Notes: generated by a model from the sequence alone, not told the origin. A stretch of 64,000 nucleotides of DNA from Acidobacteriota bacterium (GCA_025463125.1 JAOAPX010000136.1:1-64000); one strand, 5' to 3'; positions 8,959-18,283 are shown, numbered from the stretch's first letter. Numbers and translations: made by a program.

Positions 8959-8972
8959 AAAAAGGCTTCGCT
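8944..8972 (+). terminator. Hairpin overlapping the stop codon of receiver gene 1
   Basis: A ten-base-pair perfect stem (8944-8953 with 8963-8972) with a nine-base loop that contains the TGA stop at 8956-8958. Only a weak T-rich run follows, so it may terminate or protect the 3' end. The unusual part is that the last codons form the stem's left arm. Confidence 0.5.
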
Positions 8973-9013
8973 TCAGCATTTTAAATTAACGGGCAAATAC
9001 TTTACGCAAAAAA

Positions 9014-9042
9014 TTGACAACCGGAACTCGTCGGAGTATAAA
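9014..9042 (+). promoter_or_regulatory. Sigma-70-like promoter candidate, far upstream of receiver gene 2
   Basis: TTGACA at 9014-9019 (perfect -35), a 17-bp spacer and TATAAA at 9037-9042 (five of six -10 matches). This is the best consensus promoter I found in the window. Transcription would start near 9049, about 380 bases before the receiver start at 9430. It therefore predicts a long leader or a separate small RNA. Confidence 0.6.
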
Positions 9043-9048
9043 CAAAAT

Positions 9049-9211
9049 AGTTTCAATTGGAACTGTTTCTAACCTAATTTACAAAACAAATTGAAAAAGT
9101 AGAATTTACAGGAATTTCTGTATGGACTTAGTGATTTATTAATCATTGTCTTTTGTGTTTTACGCTGCGAAAGCTTTTCGGTGAAAGGTTAATTCACTGA
9201 AAGGTATTTTT
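9049..9211 (+). ncRNA. Possible small RNA or long 5' leader
   Basis: The 471-bp gap between receiver genes 1 and 2 has no plausible ORF. It begins with a near-consensus promoter at 9014-9042 and contains a hairpin (9178-9185 with 9193-9200, seven Watson-Crick pairs and one G-U) followed by a T5 run at 9206-9211. This would give an RNA of about 160 nt. No known RNA family is recognised. The alternative is simple read-through into receiver gene 2. Confidence 0.25.
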
Positions 9212-9429
9212 GTGTTTATAAATAACTTTTTTAGTTAAATTCATTATATAAATCTCCCGCGCCTTGCTTCCTCGCAAGACTCTTCAATCCGGCTTAACAG
9301 TAGACAGATATTTTCTTAGCATCCGAACCGGCAATTCACACATCAAACTTGTTTAATAAAATTGAACGCTGTCGCACCGATCGCTTGCAATTTTTTTGTT
9401 TGATTTTATTAACGCAGCTGGTTGAATAT

Positions 9430-9795
9430 ATGCCGAAGAAGGTTCTAATTGTTGAAGATTATCAGGATACCCGGAGTTTTATGAAGCTCTTAGTGGAGAG
9501 CTACGGGTATATGGTCGTCGAAGCTGCGGACGGAATCGAGGCATTTGAAGAATTTAAAAAGCAGCATCCCGATCTTGTTTTAATGGATATTTCTCTGCCG
9601 ATGGTCGATGGATTGACCGCGACGCGAGCGATCAGAGAAATTGACGGAAATCAGCAAGTTCCGATTATTGCCATTACCGCTTTTGGAAAAGTTTATTATA
9701 AACAAGCGATTGAAGCCGGCTGCAATGATTTAATCGACAAACCGGTTGATTTTGAAGTTCTCGAACCGGTCTTAAAACAATATCTTGAAAAATAA
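9430..9795 (+). CDS. Stand-alone CheY-like response regulator 2
   Basis: A 121-residue receiver domain with acidic pair VEDYQDT, phospho-acceptor Asp in LMDISLPMVDG, switch Thr in AITAFGK and Lys in LIDKPVDF. All residues needed for phosphorylation are present. The frame is open back to 9349, but the receiver fold starts right at MPKKVLIVED, so the ATG at 9430 is chosen; no good Shine-Dalgarno precedes it. It has no output domain and no cognate kinase nearby, and is the second of three such genes in a row. Confidence 0.9.
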   Translation: MPKKVLIVEDYQDTRSFMKLLVESYGYMVVEAADGIEAFEEFKKQHPDLVLMDISLPMVDGLTATRAIREIDGNQQVPIIAITAFGKVYYKQAIEAGCNDLIDKPVDFEVLEPVLKQYLEK

Positions 9796-10006
9796 GCGTG
9801 GCTTTTCCGAAATGTTACGCAAACATTTTTTTTCGATCGCGTTTTTTAATAATAGAAATATTGTTTGCGTAACCGGATTTGAGCTCCCGACTTATATTTT
9901 CCGCGCGCTGGAAATTAACATTCGAGTCGCAGGCATATATTTTGCCGTTCAAGCAGGTATTTGCAGCCTGGTTAATCAAACAACGTTTTCCTTTTCGTAC
10001 AAAAAT

Positions 10007-10372
10007 ATGGCTGAAATTAAAACAATTCTTTGTGTTGAAGACGATGTGGACACTTGTATGCTGCTTCAATACGTATTGAAAGATCAAGGCTTTGAAGTAG
10101 TCACTTGCGCAACATCAGAAAAAGGTTTAAAACTCGCGCGCGAAAAAGATTTTTCCGCAATTATTTTGGATCATCGTCTCGCGGATATTTCCGGGGTGGA
10201 AATCTGCCGCAAAATCAGAACCTACGATAAACAAACCCCGATTATATTTTATTCCGCATCGGCATTCCCGAAAGAACGTGAAGCCGGTTTAACGGCGGGC
10301 GCAAACGAATATCTTATAAAACCGAATGACTTCGAGCGGATTGCCGAAACGGTCAGTCGCCTGGTCAGATAA
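10007..10372 (+). CDS. Stand-alone CheY-like response regulator 3
   Basis: A 121-residue receiver with acidic cluster VEDDVDT, phospho-acceptor Asp in ILDHRLADISG, switch Ser in FYSASAF and Lys in LIKPNDF. The frame stays open 74 codons upstream, overlapping receiver gene 2. That upstream stretch shows no domain and its composition does not look coding, so the ATG at 10007 directly before the receiver fold is preferred. A clean terminator follows. Divergence from its two neighbours suggests distinct partners rather than a recent tandem duplication. Confidence 0.88.
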   Translation: MAEIKTILCVEDDVDTCMLLQYVLKDQGFEVVTCATSEKGLKLAREKDFSAIILDHRLADISGVEICRKIRTYDKQTPIIFYSASAFPKEREAGLTAGANEYLIKPNDFERIAETVSRLVR

Positions 10373-10395
10373 AAGGCTTTCTTAAAAGCCTTTTT
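10371..10395 (+). terminator. Intrinsic terminator after receiver gene 3
   Basis: AAAAGGCTT at 10371-10379 pairs with AAGCCTTTT at 10386-10394 around a six-base loop and ends in a T5 run, overlapping the stop codon. Classic rho-independent form. Confidence 0.75.
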
Positions 10396-10556
10396 CGATC
10401 CTCCCTAAAAAATCATATTTCCCCCCGCAAGCGCTCGAACGCCGCATTAACTTCCGACCTAACTTTGTTTCATTTGCAAACTAAAGTGAAAATTGTATAG
10501 TGATTTAATTATATATAGCTTGATTCTTCTCTTTCCGACAGGCACAATAAATATTT

Positions 10557-11015
10557 ATGTCTGACGGGAAAGATATTATTAATAATCGTCACGCTTATCA
10601 TGAATTCCATATTTTGGACACGTATGAAGCGGGAATCGTTCTGAAAGGAACGGAAGTTAAAAGCGTGATGGAAGCGAGAATTCAGCTAAAGGATTCTTAC
10701 GTTTCGGTGCGCGACGGCGAGATATGGCTGTTTAACGCTCATATTTCGCCTTACTCTCACGGCAACAAACAAAATCACGAACCTTTGCGGACGCGCAAGC
10801 TGATGCTTCACAAACGCGAGATCGAAAAATTAGAGCGCGAAACCGTCGTCAAAGGAATGACTCTCGTTATTACGCGAATCTACTGGAAAAACGGTCGCAT
10901 TAAATTTGAAATCGGCGTTGCGAAAGGCAAAAAGCTTTACGATAAGCGCGAAACCGTCAAAGAACGCACAATCGAAAAGGAAACGCGCCAACAGTTGAAA
11001 GAAAACGCGAGATAA
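10557..11015 (+). CDS. smpB: SsrA-binding protein SmpB
   Basis: A 152-residue tmRNA partner for trans-translation (rescue of stalled ribosomes). The N-terminal pattern NRHAYHEFHILDTYEAGIVL, the GTEVKS turn and NAHISPY are hallmark SmpB sequence; the basic C-terminal tail (KKLYDKRETVKERTIEKE) is the part that enters the ribosome. The length is normal for the family. No ssrA (tmRNA) gene is visible next to it. pepA follows 55 bp downstream on the same strand without an obvious terminator, so the two may share a transcript. Confidence 0.97.
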   Translation: MSDGKDIINNRHAYHEFHILDTYEAGIVLKGTEVKSVMEARIQLKDSYVSVRDGEIWLFNAHISPYSHGNKQNHEPLRTRKLMLHKREIEKLERETVVKGMTLVITRIYWKNGRIKFEIGVAKGKKLYDKRETVKERTIEKETRQQLKENAR

Positions 11016-11070
11016 GTTATAGATATAACAATCTTTGCGATAAAAACTTATAAGGAAATAAGAAAAACAA

Positions 11071-12570
11071 ATGAAATCTTCAGCAATCACAGGTAATTTT
11101 ACGGAAGCAAATGTAGATGCTTTAGCCATCGCCGTATTTAAGGATGAAAAAGCCGGCAGCGGAGCATTAAAGGAATTGGATAAACTGACGGGCGGACTTA
11201 TTGCTTCGGTCTTAAAAGCTGAGGAATTCAAAGGCGATTCCGGGGAAATAGCATTTTTACGATTCGCCGGTAAAGGAAAAAATAAAGCCGAACGCCTTTT
11301 ACTCATCGGCGCAGGCGATAAAAACGAGTTTAAAACCGCTGACGAAGCGATTATTTCCGGCACCGCAACGCGTTTCCTGAGAAAGCGCAACATTAAAAGC
11401 TTCGCTCTCTACGCTCGCGCTGAAGGTGATGCGAAGGAAGTTGCTCAATGCGCGGCTCAGGGCTTCGTCGCAAGCCAGTTCGAGCTCGATAAATACAAAT
11501 CCGCCGACAAAAACGAAAAATCAGTCGATAATCTCGTTCTCTGCATCGAAGGCGCCGATCAGGCTGATGTGGAAGAAGGTTTAAGGCGCGGCGAAATCGT
11601 CGGCGAATCGATGAATTTTGCCCGCGAACTGGCGAATGAACCGCCGAATATTCTGCACCCGACCGAAATGGCGAATCGCGCGCAAAAAATGGCGAAAGAA
11701 ACCGGGCTGAAATGCGAAATTCTTGATGAAGCGCAAATGGAAAAACTCGGAATGGGTTCGCTTTTAAGCGTTTCGATCGGTTCGGATCAGCCCGCGAAAT
11801 TGATCGTTTTAAGATACGAGCCGAAAAAGTCGACCGGTTCGAAAAACGAGCTGCTCGCCCTCGTCGGCAAAGGCATTACGTTTGATACGGGCGGAATTTC
11901 CCTCAAACCCGGTGAAGGAATGGAGGCGATGAAATACGATATGTCGGGCGGCGCGACCGTTCTCGGAACGATGCGCGCAATCGGGCTCTTAAAGCCTTCG
12001 ATTCCCGTTCTCGGCATCGTCGCGGCTGTCGAAAATATGCCTGACGGGAAAGCGACCAGACCGAGCGACGTCGTTACGGCAATGAACGGTAAAACCGTCG
12101 AGATTCTAAACACTGACGCCGAAGGACGTTTGATTCTTGCCGATGCCGTCGCTTACGCCGAAAAACAAGGCGCTACCAGAATCGTCGATATGGCGACGCT
12201 GACCGGCGCGGTGATCATCGCGCTCGGCGATGTCAACACCGGCATTATGGGTAATGACCAGGAATTGGTAGACGACATCATCGAATGCGGCAAGCGCGCC
12301 GGTGAAGATTTCTGGCAATTGCCGCTCGGAAAAGAATACAGCAAAGGAATAAAATCCGATATTGCAGACATCAAAAATATAGGTCCTTCGAGAAAAGCCG
12401 GCACGATTATAGGCGCGGCATTTATTCAGGAGTTTGTCGATAAAGCAAAATGGGCGCATCTCGATATTGCCGGAACCGCGTGGTCTGACAGCGCAAAACC
12501 GCATCAGGCGAAAGGTCCGACGGCGGTTGCGGTTCGCACATTGCTGAAACTCGTTGAGAAATCTCAATAG
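11071..12570 (+). CDS. pepA: Leucyl aminopeptidase (cytosol aminopeptidase, M17)
   Basis: A 499-residue two-metal aminopeptidase that removes N-terminal residues from peptides in the cytoplasm. The M17 signature NTDAEGRL is at residues 347-354. Metal and catalytic residues lie in GKGITFDTGGISLKP and in DMSGGA, with a further VDMATLTGA segment. Length and domain order (N-terminal macro-like domain, C-terminal catalytic domain) are normal. AAGGA lies about 12 bases before the ATG. A strong terminator follows. Some homologues also bind DNA, but nothing here indicates that. Confidence 0.96.
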   Translation: MKSSAITGNFTEANVDALAIAVFKDEKAGSGALKELDKLTGGLIASVLKAEEFKGDSGEIAFLRFAGKGKNKAERLLLIGAGDKNEFKTADEAIISGTATRFLRKRNIKSFALYARAEGDAKEVAQCAAQGFVASQFELDKYKSADKNEKSVDNLVLCIEGADQADVEEGLRRGEIVGESMNFARELANEPPNILHPTEMANRAQKMAKETGLKCEILDEAQMEKLGMGSLLSVSIGSDQPAKLIVLRYEPKKSTGSKNELLALVGKGITFDTGGISLKPGEGMEAMKYDMSGGATVLGTMRAIGLLKPSIPVLGIVAAVENMPDGKATRPSDVVTAMNGKTVEILNTDAEGRLILADAVAYAEKQGATRIVDMATLTGAVIIALGDVNTGIMGNDQELVDDIIECGKRAGEDFWQLPLGKEYSKGIKSDIADIKNIGPSRKAGTIIGAAFIQEFVDKAKWAHLDIAGTAWSDSAKPHQAKGPTAVAVRTLLKLVEKSQ

Positions 12571-12592
12571 ACATTTGAATAACATTTAAATT

Positions 12593-12638
12593 AATATTGG
12601 CTGGTAAATTTTCGGTTTGCCAGCCAATATTTTTTTTT
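12593..12638 (+). terminator. Intrinsic terminator after pepA
   Basis: A 12-bp perfect stem (AATATTGGCTGG with CCAGCCAATATT) extended by a G-U and three A-T pairs, ending in eight T. It cleanly separates pepA from the lipoprotein gene. Confidence 0.9.
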
Positions 12639-12707
12639 GCAAAACAGCTTTCCGCAACCGTCTATTTCTGACTATAAAATTTTATTTAAATAAATAAGGA
12701 CCTGAAA

Positions 12708-13298
12708 ATGAAAAACTTTATAAACGATCTGGTTTTTGGGAAAAGCAACAAAATCAGCGGGACTATTGCCATAGTCGTTGTCGCTTTGATTGCGCTCGGC
12801 TGCACATGCGGCAAGAATTTCGATCTTTCGAACTTACAAACCGACGCCAATTCAAGCCAGCCGTCTTCCAATTCAAACCAGAAAACAACCGAAACGACTC
12901 GCGCGACAAGTGATGACGAGCTGCCTGCCAATTCCGAGCTTCAGGCTCTGGTCAAAGAAACAACTGAAGATTTTGCCGAAGCCGTTGAAAACGATGATTT
13001 TTCCGAGCTTTACTCAAAAGCGTCAAGCGATTTTCAATCGCAGTATACCGAAGCAGAAATTAAAAACGTCTTCAAAACCTTTACTGAAAAAAAAGACGTC
13101 GTCAGCCCGATTTTGAACAAAACTTCGCAGGTCGATGCGGAATTTTCTCCGGCTCCTTCGCTGCGAACCGAGAAAGGTTTAAAAATATTAGTCACCGACG
13201 GCAGTTTCCCGACCAAGCCGTACGAGGTTAAATTCGAGTACGAATACATTTGGCGCGACGGCGCCTGGAAATTATTAAAAATTCTGGTCAAAATGTAA
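12708..13298 (+). CDS. Putative lipoprotein of unknown function
   Basis: A 196-residue protein with a hydrophobic signal (about 20-35) ending in a lipobox-like LIALGC with Cys as the lipid-attachment residue. A low-complexity Asn/Gln/Ser/Thr linker (about 45-65) follows, then a compact domain ending in EYEYIWRDGAWKLLKI. The last segment resembles the core strand of DUF4878/NTF2-like lipoproteins, an inference only. AAGGA lies nine bases before the ATG. The unusually long N-region before the signal (about 18 residues) may mean a later start. It has its own terminator. Confidence 0.7.
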   Translation: MKNFINDLVFGKSNKISGTIAIVVVALIALGCTCGKNFDLSNLQTDANSSQPSSNSNQKTTETTRATSDDELPANSELQALVKETTEDFAEAVENDDFSELYSKASSDFQSQYTEAEIKNVFKTFTEKKDVVSPILNKTSQVDAEFSPAPSLRTEKGLKILVTDGSFPTKPYEVKFEYEYIWRDGAWKLLKILVKM

Positions 13299-13416
13299 CA
13301 ACAAGTTTGACGGCGATAAAAAACTCGCGTTCCGGCAGATAAATTCCCTCGCTTCCGGGCAGTTTTACGCGCGATTCCGGTAAGCATAAGCTCAAAACGG
13401 CTTAACTTTTACGGTT

Positions 13417-13450
13417 AAAAGCAAAGGTGGTTTTATCATCTTTGCTTTTT
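13417..13450 (+). terminator. Intrinsic terminator after the lipoprotein gene
   Basis: A 13-bp stem (13417-13429 with 13437-13449, one G-T pair) with a seven-base loop and a T5 tail, upstream of sucC. Confidence 0.8.
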
Positions 13451-13506
13451 GTCGTTTTGAAAGCTAAACTTTTTGATGTTTTAACAAATCAAAATTTATT
13501 AATTCT

Positions 13507-14673
13507 ATGAAAATACACGAATATCAAGGAAAGGAACTTCTGAAAACCTACGGCGTTCCGGTGCCGCGCAATATTGTCGCCCGCACGCCTGAAGAAGCCG
13601 AACAAGCTGCCAGAGAACTAGGCACTGATGTCGTCGTCGTAAAGGCGCAAATACATGCCGGCGGACGCGGCAAAGGCGGCGGCGTAAAACTCGCTAAATC
13701 GCCGGAAGAAGCGCGCTCGATTGCCGAACAGATGATCGGCATGAAGCTTGTCACCCATCAAACCGGACCGGAAGGCACTGAAGTAAAAACGCTTCTGATC
13801 GAAGAAGGTCTGCCGATCGATAAAGAGTTTTATCTCGGCATCACGCTTGACCGCACAACCGGCAGAGACGTTTTCATGGCTTCGTCGGCTGGCGGAATGG
13901 ACATTGAAAAAGTAGCCGAAGAAACGCCGGAACTGATTCTTAAAGAAACCATCGATCCGAGCGTCGGGCTTCGCGGATTTCAAGCCAGAAACCTCGCTTT
14001 CGGGCTCGGCATTCCCGCCGAATTAATCGGTCAGGCAACGAAATTCATGCTCGCGCTTTACGACGCGTACCGGAAAATGGACGCGACGATCGTCGAGATT
14101 AACCCGTTTTTGCTGACCAAAGACAATCGTTTGATCGCGCTCGACGCTAAAGTCAATTTTGATGACAACGCGATGTTTCGTCATAAAGAATACGCCGAGC
14201 TGCGCGATTTGAACGAAGAAGAAAAGCTCGAAATCGAAGCCTCAAAATATGACCTTAACTATATCAAGCTCGACGGAAATATCGGTTGTATGGTCAACGG
14301 AGCCGGACTCGCGATGGCGACGATGGACATCATCAAACTGGCGGGCGGCGAACCTGCAAACTTTCTCGACGTCGGCGGCGGCGCTTCGCAGGAGCGCGTC
14401 GAAAACGCTTTCCGCATTCTGCTGGCTGACGAAAACGTCAAAGCCGTTTTAATCAATATCTTCGGCGGAATCGTGCGCTGCGATATGGTCGCGAACGGCG
14501 TTGTGGCGGCGGCGAAAAATCTCGGCGTTTCGATCCCGATCGTCGCGCGTCTAGAAGGCACGAACGTCGAAGAAGGCAAGAAAGTTTTAAGCGAATCGGG
14601 AATCAACATCCTGACCGCAAACGGAATGCGCGACGCGGCTGAAAAGGTCGTCGCGGCGGCGCAAACGAATTAG
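13507..14673 (+). CDS. sucC: Succinate-CoA ligase (ADP/GDP-forming) beta subunit
   Basis: A 388-residue ATP-grasp subunit of the TCA-cycle enzyme that makes ATP or GTP from succinyl-CoA. It starts [20 protein letters not shown], the universal SucC N-terminus. It contains [16 protein letters not shown] in the ATP-grasp domain, EINPFLLT, and the C-terminal CoA-ligase loop [10 protein letters not shown]. Full length. The alpha subunit gene sucD normally follows directly, but here a terminator follows within 25 bases and no sucD is present, so the partner must be encoded elsewhere. Confidence 0.97.
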   Translation: MKIHEYQGKELLKTYGVPVPRNIVARTPEEAEQAARELGTDVVVVKAQIHAGGRGKGGGVKLAKSPEEARSIAEQMIGMKLVTHQTGPEGTEVKTLLIEEGLPIDKEFYLGITLDRTTGRDVFMASSAGGMDIEKVAEETPELILKETIDPSVGLRGFQARNLAFGLGIPAELIGQATKFMLALYDAYRKMDATIVEINPFLLTKDNRLIALDAKVNFDDNAMFRHKEYAELRDLNEEEKLEIEASKYDLNYIKLDGNIGCMVNGAGLAMATMDIIKLAGGEPANFLDVGGGASQERVENAFRILLADENVKAVLINIFGGIVRCDMVANGVVAAAKNLGVSIPIVARLEGTNVEEGKKVLSESGINILTANGMRDAAEKVVAAAQTN

Positions 14674-14693
14674 TAGGTTTTAATTTTCATTAA

Positions 14694-14745
14694 AAAAGCG
14701 AGTAATAAAAAAGCTTCAACACTTTTCGTTACTCGCTTTTCTTTT
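14694..14745 (+). terminator. Intrinsic terminator after sucC
   Basis: AAAAGCGAGTAA at 14694-14705 pairs perfectly with 14729-14740 around a 23-base loop, followed by a T-rich run. Confidence 0.85.
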
Positions 14746-14780
14746 GCCAAACCGCAATTCACTTTCCGTTTTTTTAATAA

Positions 14781-14876
14781 TATTCGGCGCTGATCCTGAT
14801 TATTCACACAAAATTGGAAGCCGAGCTTTCGAATTCTGCTTCGGAAACCGATGAAGACGAAGAAGGCGTCAAATAG
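14781..14876 (+). pseudogene. Possible 3' remnant of a lost gene
   Basis: Between the sucC terminator and the next terminator lies a stop-terminated frame of 31 codons with no ATG. Its end reads LEAELSNSASETDEDEEGVK, with codon choice like the surrounding genes and an acidic tail of the kind seen at protein C-termini. A terminator follows at once. It looks like the end of a gene whose 5' part has been deleted. A chance reading frame, or a 20-residue peptide from the TTG at 14814, cannot be excluded. Confidence 0.3.
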
Positions 14877-14885
14877 ACTTTAAAA

Positions 14886-14940
14886 ATTAAAAACAAAAGA
14901 GAAAACTTTCAAAATATTCGTTTTCTCTTTTGTTTTTAAT
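14886..14940. terminator. Bidirectional terminator between the sucC side and the NagX-like gene
   Basis: A 21-bp perfect stem (14886-14906 with 14920-14940), A-rich on one side and T-rich on the other, with a 13-base loop. It works on either strand and serves the convergent minus-strand acyltransferase gene. Confidence 0.88.
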
Positions 14941-14973
14941 TTCTTTGTTTTTAATTAATATTTCAATTTATCG

Positions 14974-16101
14974 TTAAACTTTGATGTAAATTTTCTTTCT
15001 GTATAAAAGCCACATCAAAAAGAGCCATAATAAAATGTAAGAAACCGCGTACAGCAGCGAAGCGTTTATCGGCGAAGCGATTTGCAAAAATATGTTTTTG
15101 AAAATCCAGGATTGCAGAGAAATTTGTTCGCCGCTCGCGCCCGAAACTTTTATCAAGCCTAAAATTTTTGATAAAAGCCCGGAAAAAACGTAGAGCGCAA
15201 GAGCGTTGACGCCGAAGATCACAAACGGTTTCGTCCAGAGTTTATAGCCTTTTATATCAATCAACCAGTAGCAGAACCCGAGAAAACACAGCGCGAGCCC
15301 GGTCGTGCAAACCACGTAAGAGCTCGTCCAGAGCGCCTTGTTATACGGGAAAAAGAAATTCCAAGCCCATGCCAGAGCGAGCAGCGTGACGCCGAAAAAG
15401 AATAACCCGCCGACTTTTTCCAGGTCGCTTTTTTTAGTTTTCAGCCAGATGCCGGTCAAAACGCCGGAAATCGTCGTCGCTATCGCCGGAAGCGTCGAAA
15501 GCAGTCCTTCCGGATCGTATACCTTTGCCTGTTTCCAGATGTGATTTTCGCCGAACACGATTCGATCGACGTACGCGGCAAAATTGCAGGCTTTATCGTC
15601 AATCGTCGTAATCTCGCAGCCCGGAACCGGTATCGCGCTTATTAAAAGCCAGTAAGCCAACAGTAAACCTGCTCCGATAAAAGCGAGCTGTTTCCAATCG
15701 GTATGCAGAAAGATAATCGAAGTTATCAGGTAGCAAACGGCGATTCGCTGCAATACGCCGGGAATTCTCAAGTTTGCGAAATCGAAGTACGGGAAAGCGG
15801 CAAGAAAAAGTCCGAGCAGAAAAATTGTCGCCGAGCGCCGAAATATTTTTAGATAAACCGCATTGGTGACGCCGACCTCGACGCGTTTTCCGAGAGCGAT
15901 TGGAATCGCTATGCCGACGATAAAAAGAAAAAACGGGAAAATATAATCTGTCGGCGTGATTCCGTGCCATTCGGCGTGTTTAAGCGGCGAATAAATCGCG
16001 CTCCAGGTTCCGGGATTATTGACCAGAACCATTCCGGCAATTGTAATCCCTCGAAAAACGTCGAGCGATAAAAGTCGTGTTTGTTTAGCTTCTTCTGCCA
16101 T
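14974..16101 (-). CDS. NagX/HGSNAT-like multi-pass membrane acyltransferase (DUF5009)
   Basis: A protein of about 375 residues with roughly ten membrane helices. The N-terminus RLLSLDVFRGITIAGMVLVNNPG and the loop AEWHGITPTDYIFPFFLFIVG are typical of the heparan-alpha-glucosaminide N-acetyltransferase/NagX family. Members transfer acetyl groups across the membrane to glucosamine-type sugars; the substrate here is not known. The conserved region starts just after MAEEAKQTR, so the ATG at 16101 is preferred over the upstream start at 16161. No sugar-pathway genes are adjacent. An extra-long bidirectional terminator follows. Confidence 0.88.
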   Translation of the reverse strand: MAEEAKQTRLLSLDVFRGITIAGMVLVNNPGTWSAIYSPLKHAEWHGITPTDYIFPFFLFIVGIAIPIALGKRVEVGVTNAVYLKIFRRSATIFLLGLFLAAFPYFDFANLRIPGVLQRIAVCYLITSIIFLHTDWKQLAFIGAGLLLAYWLLISAIPVPGCEITTIDDKACNFAAYVDRIVFGENHIWKQAKVYDPEGLLSTLPAIATTISGVLTGIWLKTKKSDLEKVGGLFFFGVTLLALAWAWNFFFPYNKALWTSSYVVCTTGLALCFLGFCYWLIDIKGYKLWTKPFVIFGVNALALYVFSGLLSKILGLIKVSGASGEQISLQSWIFKNIFLQIASPINASLLYAVSYILLWLFLMWLLYRKKIYIKV

Positions 16102-16270
16102 TTTAAAAGTTAGAATAAAACAATTTCCAAGCAATTTATCAACAATGCTCAATACATACAATAAATAAACGAAACTAAACGGAATTTTTCTTTAAGCCAA
16201 TAAAGACTTCCGCGAAAATTTGCATTTATTTGTATTTGTTTGACTAACCAACTGTCAAATAAACGAACTT

Positions 16271-16795
16271 TTACCACCCGCTTCGTTCGCGCAGATTCGC
16301 GATATGCGCCGCGTGATGCCTGCCGTGCCAGTCATACAGACCGAGCATATTTTCAAGCGACCATTCGCCGGTTTCCGGATGAATCAATTTTCTTTTAAAA
16401 TCCTCGTCGCTCATCGATTCGAGCAAAACAGCCCAGCGCGCATGCACGCCTTCGATTATTTTCAGCGAAACTTCCGGCGGCATCAAACTATCGCTTAATT
16501 CCGCCCAGCGATCTTCGTGATAAGGGCGAATCGTCGGCGCATCTTCGGTCAAAGCGAGCTTAAAACGGCAATACGAATTCAGATGCGAATCGGCGATGTG
16601 ATGAACGGTCTGTCGAACAGTCCAGCCGCCGGGTCGATACGGCGTATCGAGCTGCTCCGTGTTTAAGTCTGCGATTGCTGAATTTATATATTCCGGCAAA
16701 TCCCTGATCGAACGGATATACGCCCGCCGCAGTTCGGGCGTAATTTGCCGGGCGGGATCGTATTTTCCGATCGGAAATTTCAGATCATTCGTCAT
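16271..16795 (-). CDS. YfiT/DinB-family putative metal-dependent hydrolase (bacillithiol transferase-like)
   Basis: About 174 residues. It has [26 protein letters not shown] with metal-binding His, EDRWAELSD in the middle, and a closing [11 protein letters not shown] with the last histidines. This is the YfiT branch of the DinB four-helix superfamily. Firmicute homologues transfer bacillithiol, but many hosts lack it, so the thiol partner here is open. The ATG at 16795 has GGGGAA upstream and overlaps the dnaB end by 11 bases, which suggests coupling to dnaB; a longer start at 16825 is possible. Confidence 0.85.
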   Translation of the reverse strand: MTNDLKFPIGKYDPARQITPELRRAYIRSIRDLPEYINSAIADLNTEQLDTPYRPGGWTVRQTVHHIADSHLNSYCRFKLALTEDAPTIRPYHEDRWAELSDSLMPPEVSLKIIEGVHARWAVLLESMSDEDFKRKLIHPETGEWSLENMLGLYDWHGRHHAAHIANLRERSGW

Positions 16796-18164
16796 CGCTT
16801 CGATATTCCCCGTAATAATTTTCAAACCTTGTAAATTCCTTCAAAAACGCGAGCTTTACGGTTCCGGTCGGACCGTTTCTCTGCTTGGAAATCACCAGTT
16901 CGGCGATCCCTGCGTTTTCTTCGGTCGGTTTGTAATAATCTTCGCGATAAATAAACGCGACGACGTCGGCGTCCTGCTCGATCGAACCGGATTCGCGCAG
17001 ATCGGACATCATCGGTTTCGGCGGGTTACGAGCTTCGGGCGCGCGCGAAAGCTGGGAAAGCGCGATGACCGGGACGTTCAGTTCTTTTGCCAGCGCCTTT
17101 AATTCTCGCGAAATCTGCGAGACTTCCTGCTGTCTTGATTCGGTGCGCTTCGAGCCCGACATCAGCTGCAAATAATCGACGACGATCAAATCGAGCTTTT
17201 TCTGTTCGGCAAAAAGGCGGCGGGTTTTTGCGCGCATTTCCAAAACGGAAATTCCCGCCGTGTCGTCGATAAAAATCTTGGCTTCCGACAAAGTGCCGAT
17301 CGCTTCCGCCAGTCTTCCCCATTCATCGCGCGTTAAATAACCGGTTCTGAAACGATGCGCGTCAACTTTCGCTTCGGAACTGATCATTCGCATAACCAGC
17401 TGTTCTTTCGACATTTCAAGCGAGAAAACAGCGACGACCGCGCCTTCGAGCGTCGCCGCATTTTGCGCGAGCGTCAGGCACAAAGCCGTTTTACCCATCG
17501 AAGGACGCGCGGCGATGATAATCAAATCGGTTTTCTGCAAACCGGAAGTTTTCTCGTCCAGATCGCGAAATCCGGTCGATAATCCGGTCAGCGCGTGGCT
17601 TTCGCGCTTTGCGTATTCCTGCACTTTCGCCAGAACGGTTTCGGCGATCGGCTGAATATGCGAAAAACCCTGTCGTGTTCGTTCTTCGGCGAGCGCGAAA
17701 ATCATCGATTCGGCGTGATCTAAAATATTCGCGGCTTCGTCTTCTTCCGAGAGAGCTTCGCTTGTAATCTGGTTACAGACTTTTATCAGATTGCGAACCA
17801 TCGATTTGTCGCGGACGACCTTGATATATTCCTGCAAATCCGAGAAATGCGGCAGACCGTAAGTTAGATTGGCGATGGCGGCAATTCCGCCGATCGATTC
17901 GAGCGCGCCTTCCTTTTTCAGTTCTTCGCCGATCAAAATCGGATCGATGCGTCTCGACGATTCAAAAAGCGCGAGCATCGCTTTGTAGATGCGGCGATGC
18001 AGCGGCGAATAAAAGTCATCGGTTTTAAGCAACTCAATAGCCTGGGTGATGAGCGCGTTGTCGAGCAGAATAGCGCCTAATATAACGCGCTCGCTGTCTT
18101 CGCTCGAAGGCAGCGGGCGTTCTAAAAATTGTTCGCGCCGGTATTCCGGATTTGGTGTTGCCAT
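16785..18164 (-). CDS. dnaB: Replicative DNA helicase DnaB
   Basis: A 459-residue hexameric 5'-3' helicase of the replication fork. The N-terminal primase-interacting domain ([22 protein letters not shown], about 15-110) is followed by a linker and a RecA-fold domain with Walker [12 protein letters not shown] at about 218-228, Walker B VDYLQLM and the C-terminal SKQRNGPTG loop. No intein is present. It is the last gene of the conserved rpsF-rpsR-rplI-dnaB cluster, though a terminator lies between rplI and dnaB. Confidence 0.97.
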   Translation of the reverse strand: MATPNPEYRREQFLERPLPSSEDSERVILGAILLDNALITQAIELLKTDDFYSPLHRRIYKAMLALFESSRRIDPILIGEELKKEGALESIGGIAAIANLTYGLPHFSDLQEYIKVVRDKSMVRNLIKVCNQITSEALSEEDEAANILDHAESMIFALAEERTRQGFSHIQPIAETVLAKVQEYAKRESHALTGLSTGFRDLDEKTSGLQKTDLIIIAARPSMGKTALCLTLAQNAATLEGAVVAVFSLEMSKEQLVMRMISSEAKVDAHRFRTGYLTRDEWGRLAEAIGTLSEAKIFIDDTAGISVLEMRAKTRRLFAEQKKLDLIVVDYLQLMSGSKRTESRQQEVSQISRELKALAKELNVPVIALSQLSRAPEARNPPKPMMSDLRESGSIEQDADVVAFIYREDYYKPTEENAGIAELVISKQRNGPTGTVKLAFLKEFTRFENYYGEYRSDDE

Positions 18165-18247
18165 TTGTTGATCTGTCGGTAAAAGATGTTCGGAAATTAC
18201 CCGCAGATAATCCTGTTTTATTGATTATTGAATTTTTATTGAATAAA

Positions 18248-18283
18248 AAAGACTGCAAGTCAATAGATAAACTTGCAGTCTTT
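18248..18283 (-). terminator. Intrinsic terminator after rplI
   Basis: A 13-bp perfect stem (18248-18260 with 18271-18283) and a ten-base loop. On the minus strand it runs into a T6-rich tail. It ends the ribosomal-protein transcript before dnaB. Confidence 0.85.

Noticed and set aside
9785..10006. N-terminal extension of receiver 3
   Set aside because: In-frame but overlaps receiver gene 2, has no domain and is not gene-like in composition; the receiver fold starts at 10007.
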